Source of the DNA: Salinispora mooreana
GTDB lineage: Bacteria > Actinomycetota > Actinomycetes > Mycobacteriales > Micromonosporaceae
Direction: 5' to 3'
Length of the DNA stretch: 64,000 nt
Assembly (NCBI RefSeq): GCF_000379065.1
Contig: NZ_KB900614.1
Span: 1,076,107-1,140,106, forward strand
The notes beneath the pieces are model-generated. The model searched no databases, was not told the DNA's origin, and saw only the letters and a program-made list of their open reading frames with translations. A program made the translations under genes and the position numbers. This document shows, in pieces, positions 16,896 to 24,761 of the stretch. Numbering within the stretch: the first letter of the stretch is position 1; each line of letters starts with the position of its first letter.

Positions 16896-17833
16896 CGGAA
16901 CTTCGGGTCGAGGGCATCGCGCAGGGCGTCACCCATGAGAATGAAGGACAGCACCGTGCCAATCAACAGTCCGCAGGGGAAGAGCAGCAGCCACGGGTCC
17001 TCCAGGAAGTAGACGTCGTGGGCCGAGATCATGATGCCCCAGGACTGGGCCGGCGGCTGAAGCCCGATACCGAGGAAGGTCAGCGTGGCCTCCGCGGCGA
17101 CGAACGAACCCAGCACGATCGTGGCGTACACCAACATCGGCGCGATCGCGTTCGGCAGGATGTGCCGGAACATCAACCGGCCATTGCCTGCCCCGACCGC
17201 TCTGGCGGCCTGCACGTAGTCCAGGTCCTTTGAGGAGATGACGCTACCGCGGATGATCCGGGCGATCGTCGGCCAGCTCAGCAGGAACAGCACCAGGGCG
17301 ATGGTCACGACGTTCTGCTGCTTGATCAGCGTCAGGAAGACGATCGCACCGAGCAGGAACGGCAGCGAGAAGAAGATGTCCATCAACCGGGAAATGATCC
17401 CGTCGACCCAGCCGCCGTAGTAGCCGGCGAGGAGTCCCATCAGGCCACCGAAGAGCACGATGCCCCCGGTCGCCATGATCGCGATCACCATCGACGGCCG
17501 AGCGCCGTAAATGGCGTGCGAGTAGTAGTCGCAGCCCTGAATATTGAAGCCAAACGGGTGTTCCCAGCTCGGCGCGAGCCGGGACTGGTCGGTGCTGCAC
17601 GCCCGGGGGTCCTGACTGGTCCAGAGCTTCGGGAAGGCGGCCATCGTGCCGACCACGAAGATGTACAGCACGGCGATCATGAAGACCGGGTCGCGGACCA
17701 ACTGCCGGCGGGCATCCGCCCACAAGCTGGCGTTGCGCTCCTTGCCGCTCCTGCTCTTCTTCTCCGGGGCCCGACCGTCGCCGGAACCCGGGGCACCGCC
17801 GACAGCGGCGCCGGCACTCGTCGCGTCACTCAT
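16892..17833 (-). CDS. dppC: Peptide ABC transporter permease (DppC/OppC)
   Basis: An inner-membrane permease of 313 residues from ATG 17833. The Ala/Gly-rich N-terminus is cytoplasmic. The first membrane helix is DPVFMIAVLYIFVVGTMAAF, a periplasmic loop with a Cys pair follows, and the five-helix transport core carries the ABC-coupling EAA loop AARAVGAGNGRLMFRHILPN. It ends [13 protein letters not shown], a strongly conserved DppC ending. Nearly 80 bases separate it from dppB. Its partner is DppB. Confidence 0.92.
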   Translation of the reverse strand: MSDATSAGAAVGGAPGSGDGRAPEKKSRSGKERNASLWADARRQLVRDPVFMIAVLYIFVVGTMAAFPKLWTSQDPRACSTDQSRLAPSWEHPFGFNIQGCDYYSHAIYGARPSMVIAIMATGGIVLFGGLMGLLAGYYGGWVDGIISRLMDIFFSLPFLLGAIVFLTLIKQQNVVTIALVLFLLSWPTIARIIRGSVISSKDLDYVQAARAVGAGNGRLMFRHILPNAIAPMLVYATIVLGSFVAAEATLTFLGIGLQPPAQSWGIMISAHDVYFLEDPWLLLFPCGLLIGTVLSFILMGDALRDALDPKFR

Positions 17834-17908
17834 GTCCACACCTCGTTTCGCTTCGCCCTGCCGCGGATCGCCGGGATCGCCGGCCACCGGTTACTCACCA
17901 CGGTGCCG

Positions 17909-18919
17909 TCACTCATAGCGGATCCTCGGGTCGAGCACGGCGTACAGGAGGTCGACCAGCAGGTTGACGAGCAGAATGACCAGCACCAGCATGGTCACCA
18001 CGCCGATGATCACAGGTGATTCACCGGTACGGGCGGCCTGGGTCACCAGCCGGCCAATACCGGGCACGTTGAAGATGGTCTCGGTGACCACCGCGCCGGC
18101 CATCGCCGAACCGATGTCGACGCCGAGGTACGTGATCACCGGAATCAGCGAGTTACGCAGCGTGTGCACGCCGATGACCCGCTTGTTCGCCAGGCCCTTA
18201 GCCCGTGCGGTCCGGACGAAGTCGGCGCGGATGTTCTCCATGATGCTGGTCCGGGTCAGGCGCGCGGTGGTGGCGAGCGCGACCGAGCCGAGCACCATGC
18301 CGGGGATCAGAAGACTGGCGAAGGGGTAGTCCGGCTTGAAACCGGGGCTGAAGAACCCGTACGCGATGACGTCGGGAATCCACTCCTGATCACGCAGGAT
18401 GTTCCCGAACTTGACCCCGACGAACTCACGCACCACCACACCGAGTACGAAGATCGGGACAGAGATCACGAAGACGGTGCTGATCTTCACCAGGTTGTCG
18501 GCGAAGCTGCCGCCCCGCAGACCTGCCCACACGCCGGCGGCGATACCGACGACGGCCTCGAAGACGATCGCGATCACCAGCAGCTTGAGGGTGAACGGAA
18601 TGGCGTTGGCCACCAGGTCGGTGACCTCCTGCCGCCGCAGGTTGATGCCGAAGTCGAAGTGCAGGAAGACTCCGCTCACCCGGTCGAGGAAGAGCCCGAA
18701 GCAGGGGTTGCCCTTCTGCTCTAAGCAGGGGTCACCGTAGCCGAGTCGGTCGGTGATCGCCTGGAGTAGGGCCGGCGGCGGGGTCCGGTCACCGAAGATG
18801 GCTCGGACCGGGTTCCCACTGAACTGAATCGCCAGCGAGGTCATGTAGTGGAGCAGGAACATGGTGCCCAGCACGGTCGGGATGAACTGGAGCAACCGTC
18901 GAATGACGTAGCGCCCCAT
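17909..18919 (-). CDS. dppB: Peptide ABC transporter permease (DppB/OppB)
   Basis: 336 residues from ATG 18919, chosen because GAGGAG precedes it and MGRYVIRRLLQFIPTVLGTM is the canonical DppB start. The long periplasmic loop after helix 1 contains two cysteines (DPCLEQKGNPCFG). The EAA loop is ARAKGLANKRVIGVHTLRNS, and the protein ends YAVLDPRIRYE. It is first of the four membrane and ATPase genes, behind dppA and an intercistronic stem-loop. Confidence 0.93.
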   Translation of the reverse strand: MGRYVIRRLLQFIPTVLGTMFLLHYMTSLAIQFSGNPVRAIFGDRTPPPALLQAITDRLGYGDPCLEQKGNPCFGLFLDRVSGVFLHFDFGINLRRQEVTDLVANAIPFTLKLLVIAIVFEAVVGIAAGVWAGLRGGSFADNLVKISTVFVISVPIFVLGVVVREFVGVKFGNILRDQEWIPDVIAYGFFSPGFKPDYPFASLLIPGMVLGSVALATTARLTRTSIMENIRADFVRTARAKGLANKRVIGVHTLRNSLIPVITYLGVDIGSAMAGAVVTETIFNVPGIGRLVTQAARTGESPVIIGVVTMLVLVILLVNLLVDLLYAVLDPRIRYE

Positions 18920-18947
18920 GTCGGGGTCTCCTCTCGGCGCTGATATA

Positions 18948-18984
18948 GCGGCAACGATCACCCTGGTGGGGTGATCGTTGCCGC
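18948..18984 (-). terminator. Intercistronic stem-loop between dppA and dppB
   Basis: GCGGCAACGATCACCC pairs perfectly with GGGTGATCGTTGCCGC (16 bp) around a 5-base loop. It lies between the dppA stop (19025) and dppB start (18919). With no T-run, it probably lowers expression of dppBCDF relative to the binding protein or protects the dppA mRNA 3' end, rather than fully terminating. Confidence 0.75.
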
Positions 18985-19024
18985 CACATCCTTTACGGCG
19001 GGATCAGATTTCCGAAGCTCAGTT

Positions 19025-20647
19025 CTACTTCAGTGAGGTCGCACTGTAGTCGGCACCATCGACCCGGTTCCAGACGAAGGAGTCGACGTTCTCGCTGTAG
19101 ATCGCCGCTTCCTTGCGCCAGAACATCGGAATGACCGGCATCTCCTCGGCCAGGATGTCCTCACCCTGCTGGTAGAGGCTGATCGCCTCGTCAATCGTCG
19201 CGGCGGAGTCACCCTGCTTCATCAGGCTGTCGAACTCGGTGTTGCTGATGGTGGTGTGGTTACTGGAGGCACCAGTGGTGAAGATCGGAGACAGATAGGT
19301 CTCCAGGTACGGGTAGTCCGGGAGCCAGCCGAGCCGGAACGGGCCGGTGAACGCCTTGTTGTCGGCCGTCTCCAGATACTCGGGGAACTGCAGGTTGACC
19401 TTCAGCTCGTAGTCGATGCCCAGCGCCGCCTTGATCTGGTCGCCGACCGCCTGCAGCCAGGCCTCGTGGCTGTTACCCGCGTTGGCCCACAGGACCAGCT
19501 TGTCGCCCTTCCAACCGCCGGCCTCAGCCAGCAACTCCTTGGCCTTCTCGACGTCCTTCTTGCAGTAGGTGCAGGCGCCCTCGCGCGCACCCTGGAAGGT
19601 CGGCGCGACGAAGCCGGTGGCGGCTGCGTACCGTCCGTCGAAGACGGCGTCGATGATGGACTGCCGGTCGATCGCCATCGAGAGCGCCTGGCGGACACGC
19701 TTGTCCTGGAAGTTCTCGTTGTACAGCGGCAGGCCGACGTAGTTGTAGCTGACACCGGGCTGCTCGAACAGCCGGTCGCCGTAGTTGGCCTTGGCGTCCT
19801 TGAAGCGCGCTGGCGGGATCGTGTACATCACGTCCAGCTCGCCGGCCTGGAAGGCGGCGTAGCCGCTGTCCACGTCGGCGAAGATCCGGTGGTTGACCGC
19901 GTCGGACTTGCCCGGCTCACCCTTCCAGGTGTCGCTACGAACCAGGTTGATCTCGATGTCGTGTTCCCAGGTGCCATCGATCTTGTAGGGGCCGTTGCCG
20001 ATCGGTGTCTCGTTGCAGGCCTCCACGTCGTCGATACACGCCTGGGCCATCGGGAAGAAGCCCTGGTAGCCGACCGTGATCGGGAAGCCGGTGAACGGCG
20101 CGCTGAGCTCGACGGTGAAGGTCAGGTCGTCGACCTTCTTCAGGCCGGACATCGTCTCGGCCACCGGCGCGGCGGCCTCCTCCGGCCCGTCACCATCCGG
20201 GTCCTTGGCCGTGACATCGTCGTAACCGGCGATTCGCTTCATGAAGTAGCCGTTGTTCTGGGCGTTCGGCCCATAGGCGGCGAAGTTCCACGAGCGGATG
20301 AAGGCGTCGGCGTCGACCGGCTCACCGTTTTCGAAGGTGTAGCCGTCCTTCAGCTTGATCGTCCAGAGCTTCTGGTCGTCCGAGGTGATCGACTCGGCCA
20401 GTTCCATCTCCGGTTCACCGGTCTCGGCGTTGTACTTGACCAGGCCACGGTAGAGCTGACGGATCACCAAGGACGACGGCTCGTCATTGCCATTCGACGG
20501 CAGCAGGGACGCCGGCTCCGTCGCGTAGACGCGAAGCGTGCCACCGGCATCACCATCAGCATCGCTCGAGCCGCCGCCACCGCAGGCGGTGGCCAACATA
20601 GCGGTGGCGGTCGCCGCGACCGCCACCTTCAGGAATTTCCCGCGCAT
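19025..20647 (-). CDS. dppA: Peptide ABC transporter substrate-binding lipoprotein (SBP family 5)
   Basis: A 540-residue extracytoplasmic solute-binding protein. A signal peptide with the lipobox LATAC puts the lipid-anchored Cys at residue 22. The mature part begins with a Gly/Ser/Asp linker, then GGTLRVYATEPASLLPSNGN. SBP family 5 features include ELAESITSDDQKLWTIKLKD and VRQALSMAIDRQSIIDAVFD. Ligand is peptide-like by family; the exact specificity is unknown. GAGGAGG precedes ATG 20647. It is the first gene of dppABCDF. Confidence 0.93.
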   Translation of the reverse strand: MRGKFLKVAVAATATAMLATACGGGGSSDADGDAGGTLRVYATEPASLLPSNGNDEPSSLVIRQLYRGLVKYNAETGEPEMELAESITSDDQKLWTIKLKDGYTFENGEPVDADAFIRSWNFAAYGPNAQNNGYFMKRIAGYDDVTAKDPDGDGPEEAAAPVAETMSGLKKVDDLTFTVELSAPFTGFPITVGYQGFFPMAQACIDDVEACNETPIGNGPYKIDGTWEHDIEINLVRSDTWKGEPGKSDAVNHRIFADVDSGYAAFQAGELDVMYTIPPARFKDAKANYGDRLFEQPGVSYNYVGLPLYNENFQDKRVRQALSMAIDRQSIIDAVFDGRYAAATGFVAPTFQGAREGACTYCKKDVEKAKELLAEAGGWKGDKLVLWANAGNSHEAWLQAVGDQIKAALGIDYELKVNLQFPEYLETADNKAFTGPFRLGWLPDYPYLETYLSPIFTTGASSNHTTISNTEFDSLMKQGDSAATIDEAISLYQQGEDILAEEMPVIPMFWRKEAAIYSENVDSFVWNRVDGADYSATSLK

Positions 20648-20861
20648 TGGGAGTGCCTCCTCAGGGCGCTCAGCTCACGAGGGGTGTGAGGTGCCTGCCA
20701 CTGTGACACCAGACGCGCGCTAGCGGGAAGGCGTGTTATCAACCCGATACCCGGCCGGGACGGTGTGTACATCCGCCCGGAGGTGGCTTCATCGACCCTA
20801 GGCAAGCGTGGTAGGAGCTGCGGAAACAGCATCGACAACGACCGACACCGCCACCCCGCGC
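20648..20861. other. Upstream region of dppA
   Basis: About 210 bases between dppA and the terminator of the response-regulator operon. It must contain the dppA promoter. No box could be assigned with confidence and no riboswitch was recognised. Confidence 0.35.
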
Positions 20862-20888
20862 GCCCCCACCGGCACCGCCGGTGGGGGC
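20862..20888 (-). terminator. Terminator hairpin after the response regulator
   Basis: GCCCCCACCGGC pairs perfectly with GCCGGTGGGGGC around a 3-base loop, immediately next to the stop at 20889 of the minus-strand regulator gene. Confidence 0.7.
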
Positions 20889-21578
20889 TCAGACGAGCCG
20901 ACGATCCGCCGCCCAACGTGACAACTCGTAACGGCTCGACATCTGGAGCTTGCGGAGCACGTTCGACACATGCGTCTCGACCGTTTTGATCGAGATGTAC
21001 AGCTCCTTGGCAATCTCCTTGTACGCGTACCCCCGAGCGAGCAGACGCAGCACCTCCCGCTCCCGGTTGGTCAACTGGTCCAGCTCGGGGTCGGAGACCG
21101 GCGCGTCCGGGCGGGCGGCGAAGGCGTCCAGCACGAAACCGGCCAGCCGGGGACTGAAGACGGCATCGCCCTCGGCGACCCGTCGGACCGCCGCCGCCAA
21201 CTCGTCCGGGGAGATCGTCTTGGTGACATAGCCGCGGGCACCGGCGCGGATCAGCCCAATCACGTCCTCGGCCGCGTCCGAGACGCTGAGCGCGAGGAAC
21301 CGCACGTGCGGGTGCGTGCGCCGGATGGCCTCGAGCACCGCCCGGCCACCCCCCTCCGGCATGTGCACGTCGAGCAGCACCACATCGGGCTCGGTGGCGG
21401 CGATCCGACTGACCGCCTCCCCCACCGTGCTCGCCTCGCCCACCACGTCGACATGCCCGCCCAGCTCGGCGCGGACTCCGGCCCGAAACATCGCGTGATC
21501 GTCAACGAGGAAGACCCGCAGCCGCCTCGGGGCCACACCCGCCTCCGCCGCTGTGTCCGGTGTCTGCTCCGCCATCAC
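20889..21578 (-). CDS. NarL/LuxR-type response regulator
   Basis: A 229-residue two-component output protein. The receiver domain (about residues 20-135) has acidic pair FLVDDH, phospho-acceptor Asp in VVLLDVHMPEGG, Thr/Ser in FLALSVSDA and Lys in GYVTKTISP, all intact. The C-terminal LuxR helix-turn-helix is LTNREREVLRLLARGYAYKE, then KELYISIKTVETHVSNVLRK. Its start overlaps the stop of the kinase gene (ATGATG containing TGA), so the pair is co-translated. Likely targets are the divergent PspC operon and itself. Confidence 0.94.
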   Translation of the reverse strand: MMAEQTPDTAAEAGVAPRRLRVFLVDDHAMFRAGVRAELGGHVDVVGEASTVGEAVSRIAATEPDVVLLDVHMPEGGGRAVLEAIRRTHPHVRFLALSVSDAAEDVIGLIRAGARGYVTKTISPDELAAAVRRVAEGDAVFSPRLAGFVLDAFAARPDAPVSDPELDQLTNREREVLRLLARGYAYKEIAKELYISIKTVETHVSNVLRKLQMSSRYELSRWAADRRLV

Positions 21579-22822
21579 CTACTCCTCTCCGCCGTGGACC
21601 CGTCTCGGGAGATCGGCAGGATCAACCGGATCTCGGTCCCCTCCCCGGGCTCGGAGCGGATCTCCGACCGGCCACCGTGTCGCTTCATCCGGCCGATGAT
21701 CGAGCCGCGAACGCCATGCCGGTAGTCCTCCACCGTAGCCGGATCGAAACCCCTCCCCCGATCCCGGACGAAGACGCTGACCTGCTCGGGTTCGACCTCG
21801 GCGTAGAGCGAGACGGTCTGCACCCCGGCGTGCCGGGCGGCGTTGACCAGCGCCTCGCGGGCGGCGGCCACCAACGCGCCGACCCGCTCGTCGGTCTCCC
21901 GGTCACCGACGACCACCGTCTCCACCGTGATCGCGTACGTGTCCTCCACCTCGGCCGCCACCTGCTCCAGCGCCGCCGCGAAGCGCTCCGTCGGCGAGGC
22001 AGTCGGCCGGTAGAGCCAGTTGCGCAGCGAGCGTTCCTGCCCCCGGGCCAGCCGGGTCACCGTCTTCCCATCGCTGGCGTTTCGCTGGATCAACGCGAGG
22101 GTGTGCAGCACCTGGTCATGCACCATGGCGGCCAGTTCGGCCCGCTCCTGCTCCCGGATCCGCCCCTCCCGCTCCGACCGGAGCTGGTTCCAGGTCCGCC
22201 AGAGCACCGGCGCGGCCACCACCCCGACCCCCGCCAGTCCAACCAGGGCAAAGATCACGCCGTTGAGCACCGCGTCGAAGTTCTGCGTCGGGGAGTACAC
22301 CGCCGCGACCCCGATAACCCCCACCGCAACCAGGACTCCGCCGCCGATGAATCGGAGCACGAACGCCCGACGGTCGCTCTCCTCCACCACCGCGCTCAGC
22401 CAGGGCACCGGCAACGTCCCGCCCCACTGCCGTCGCCGCTGCGGTGCGGACTGGTGCCAGATCAGCCCGGCACCGACCGCGATGATCGTGACCAGCCAGC
22501 CGGCGGTACCGGCCACACCGGTAGCACCCACCGAATCAAAGAGGATCAGCTGGAGGATCAGCACCACCAGGCCGATCGCCACGAACGGCAGCAGCTGGGC
22601 CACGTCACGACGGGGCGGGGTGGCGGTGTCCCCCGGTCGCAGCGGCACCACCGCCCAGAAGGCCGCGTACAGCAGCAGCCCGAGGCCGTTGAAGCCGAGC
22701 AACACCAGGAACGCGACCCGGACCCAGAGCACCGGAATGCGCAGGTGCCCGGCGATCCCGGCCGCCACCCCGACAGCGATCCGGCGCTCGCGGGCGCGAT
22801 AGAGGCGCGGGGGGTTGGTCAC
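21575..22822 (-). CDS. Sensor histidine kinase with N-terminal PspC domain
   Basis: About 415 residues from GTG 22822 (TNPPRLYRARERRIAVGVAA). A PspC domain of ~60 residues is followed by several membrane helices (for example LLPFVAIGLVVLILQLILFD and TIIAVGAGL). The HisKA_3 phosphoacceptor His is in ELAAMVHDQVLHTLALIQRN. The ATPase has N-box REALVNAARHAGV and G-box VFVRDRGRGFD. PspC-type kinases in actinobacteria are thought to sense envelope stress. It forms an operon with the regulator at 20889 and is divergent from a PspC gene. The start is uncertain because no strong Shine-Dalgarno sequence is nearby. Confidence 0.88.
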   Translation of the reverse strand: MTNPPRLYRARERRIAVGVAAGIAGHLRIPVLWVRVAFLVLLGFNGLGLLLYAAFWAVVPLRPGDTATPPRRDVAQLLPFVAIGLVVLILQLILFDSVGATGVAGTAGWLVTIIAVGAGLIWHQSAPQRRRQWGGTLPVPWLSAVVEESDRRAFVLRFIGGGVLVAVGVIGVAAVYSPTQNFDAVLNGVIFALVGLAGVGVVAAPVLWRTWNQLRSEREGRIREQERAELAAMVHDQVLHTLALIQRNASDGKTVTRLARGQERSLRNWLYRPTASPTERFAAALEQVAAEVEDTYAITVETVVVGDRETDERVGALVAAAREALVNAARHAGVQTVSLYAEVEPEQVSVFVRDRGRGFDPATVEDYRHGVRGSIIGRMKRHGGRSEIRSEPGEGTEIRLILPISRDGSTAERSR

Positions 22823-22948
22823 GACACTGATCGGGGGCTCCCTAGCTAGTCGCGGTGGGTTCGCCGGCGAGCGGCACGCGCCGCCGGTTCTGATCGTCAC
22901 ACGCCAGGTAGCCACTCGGCCACGGGGCCTTCCCGGAGATCCTGTCTC

Positions 22949-22971
22949 CCTGATCTCAGGGTGAGGTCAGG
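22949..22971. promoter_or_regulatory. Inverted repeat in the divergent PspC/kinase promoter region
   Basis: CCTGATCTCA, three G, TGAGGTCAGG: 10-bp arms with one mismatch, centred in the 196-bp gap between the kinase operon and the PspC operon. This size and place fit a dimeric NarL-type regulator site controlling both directions. Binding is inferred. Confidence 0.5.
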
Positions 22972-23018
22972 GTCTCCGCCGGAGGCCGGCGAAGCGACGA
23001 GGGAGCAGGATCGGAGTC

Positions 23019-24320
23019 ATGACCGAGGAAGCCGCCCAGCACCAGCCAACCGGGGCGACGCCATCACCTGCAGCGCCTTCCGGTGAGCCGCCACCGACCG
23101 GGGGCCCACCCGAAGGCCCACCACCGCCACCGACCGGGGGCAGCGGCTTCACCTCGCGGTACGGGCTGGTCCGTCCGCACGACGGCCGCTACCTGGCCGG
23201 CGTCTGCGCGGCGATCGGCCGGGCGACGAACACCGATCCGGTGCTCTGGCGGGTGCTGCTCGCGGTGCTCGGCTTCTTCGGCGGCATCGGCATCCTGGTG
23301 TACATCTCCGCCTGGCTGATCATCCCGGGCGAGGGGGACACCGCCTCACCGGTCGAGTCGATGCTGGGCCGGGGACGCTCCAGCATGTCCCCGGTCACTG
23401 TGATCGTGCTCGGCATCCTGGTGGCGGTCAGCTTCGCCTTCATCGTCACCGACGCGTTCCGGGCCGTTCTGCTCGGCGCGGCGATCCTGATCAGCGGCGC
23501 GTTGCTGCTCAACCGCGAACGTCCGGGCCGGCCCGGACCACCCGTTGCACCGCCGCCGCCCGGGCCGACCTGGGCACCACCGCCGCAGGCACCGACAGTG
23601 CCCGAGGCTCCGCCCGGCGGCTTCCGCCCCCCGTTCGCCCCGCATGGGCCGTACGCCCCATCGACCCCGCCGCCGACCCTCCGGCCAGAACGGAAGCGAC
23701 CGCGGGAACGGTCCGCGCTCGGCGGGGTGACCTTCTCGCTGGCCTTCCTCGTCCTCGGGCTGCTGGCCGTCCTGGATCTGACCGGCGTACCCACGCTCGG
23801 CCCGTCCGCGTACTTCGCGGCGGTCCTGGCCACCATCGGCCTCGGCCTACTCGTCGGCGCCTGGTTCGGCCGGGCCCGCTGGCTCATCGCGCTCGGCCTG
23901 ATCACTGCCGCCGCACTGGGGGTGGCCACGGTGGCCGAGTCCGACCGGTTCCGAGCAGTGGACCAAGCGGTGAACTGGGCTCCTGCCAACCACGCCGAGC
24001 TCGCAAGCCGGTACGAGAACACCGTCGGCAACTCGTTGCTCGACCTCCGCTCGGTGGACTTCACCGGGAAGCACAGCGAGGTCACGGTGGAGGTCATAGC
24101 CGGGGAGGCCACCGTGGTACTGCCCCCGAACGTTGACGCCACGGTCACCGCGACCGTCAGCGTCGGCGACGCGGTCGTCTTCGACCACCGCGTCAACAAG
24201 CGCGACGGCTCCACCGGTTCGCTCCACGACAGCACCGATCTGGGGGCGGACGGCCCCGGCGGCGGGACGCTGCGCCTCTTCGTTCACGTTGACTTCGGCA
24301 AGCTGGAGGTGACCCGGTGA
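23019..24320 (+). CDS. PspC-domain membrane protein with C-terminal adhesin-like domain
   Basis: 433 residues. A Pro-rich N-terminus of ~45 residues is followed by a PspC domain: RPHDGRYLAGVCAAIGRATN, then the helix LLAVLGFFGGIGILVYISAW. More membrane helices and a Pro-rich loop come next. The last ~110 residues (NSLLDLRSVDFTGKHSEVTV onward, with GEATVVLPPNVDATV) resemble the beta-rich DUF2154/LiaF-like C-terminal domain that follows PspC in envelope-stress proteins. It is divergent from a PspC kinase and overlaps the next gene by GTGA, so it is a plausible effector or negative modulator of that two-component system. Confidence 0.82.
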   Translation: MTEEAAQHQPTGATPSPAAPSGEPPPTGGPPEGPPPPPTGGSGFTSRYGLVRPHDGRYLAGVCAAIGRATNTDPVLWRVLLAVLGFFGGIGILVYISAWLIIPGEGDTASPVESMLGRGRSSMSPVTVIVLGILVAVSFAFIVTDAFRAVLLGAAILISGALLLNRERPGRPGPPVAPPPPGPTWAPPPQAPTVPEAPPGGFRPPFAPHGPYAPSTPPPTLRPERKRPRERSALGGVTFSLAFLVLGLLAVLDLTGVPTLGPSAYFAAVLATIGLGLLVGAWFGRARWLIALGLITAAALGVATVAESDRFRAVDQAVNWAPANHAELASRYENTVGNSLLDLRSVDFTGKHSEVTVEVIAGEATVVLPPNVDATVTATVSVGDAVVFDHRVNKRDGSTGSLHDSTDLGADGPGGGTLRLFVHVDFGKLEVTR

Positions 24321-24586
24321 AGGCCCACCGCACCGACTCGGTGTCTCTGATCTTCGGGCTGCTCTTCCTTCTCCTTGCCACCTGGTGGCTGGTCGCCCGG
24401 CTACTCGACTTCACCCTCCCCCCGGTGGGTTGGTTCCTCGCCGGAGCGCTGCTACTGATCGGCGTGCTGGGGCTGGTCGGGGCGCTTCGCGCCGCCCGGT
24501 CCGGCAGCCCGGCCGCTCCGGAGGAAACGGCGCCGCCAACCGGTGCGCCGCCGGAGCCCGGGCCAGCCGAGGGCGACCGGCGCTGA
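24317..24586 (+). CDS. Small two-helix membrane protein of the PspC operon
   Basis: 89 residues from GTG 24317, overlapping the previous stop as GTGA. Two hydrophobic helices, SVSLIFGLLFLLLATWWLVA and PPVGWFLAGALLLIGVLGLV, are followed by a disordered Pro/Glu/Ala-rich tail. No named family was recognised. Its coupling to the PspC gene suggests it assists that protein in the membrane. Confidence 0.75.
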   Translation: MKAHRTDSVSLIFGLLFLLLATWWLVARLLDFTLPPVGWFLAGALLLIGVLGLVGALRAARSGSPAAPEETAPPTGAPPEPGPAEGDRR

Positions 24587-24761
24587 GCGCGACGCCGGGA
24601 CGGCACGACTCGGGGCATATGCTGGCCGGTGGTGCCCGCCCCGCCACACACTCGCCGGCTCGGCGCCGGCGGCCCGCAAGGGGCGACGCCGAGCCGACCC
24701 GACGCCGATCGCGCCGATGTCACCAACCCGTCGTCCCGCCCCCGTCAGGAGCCTGTCCGAC

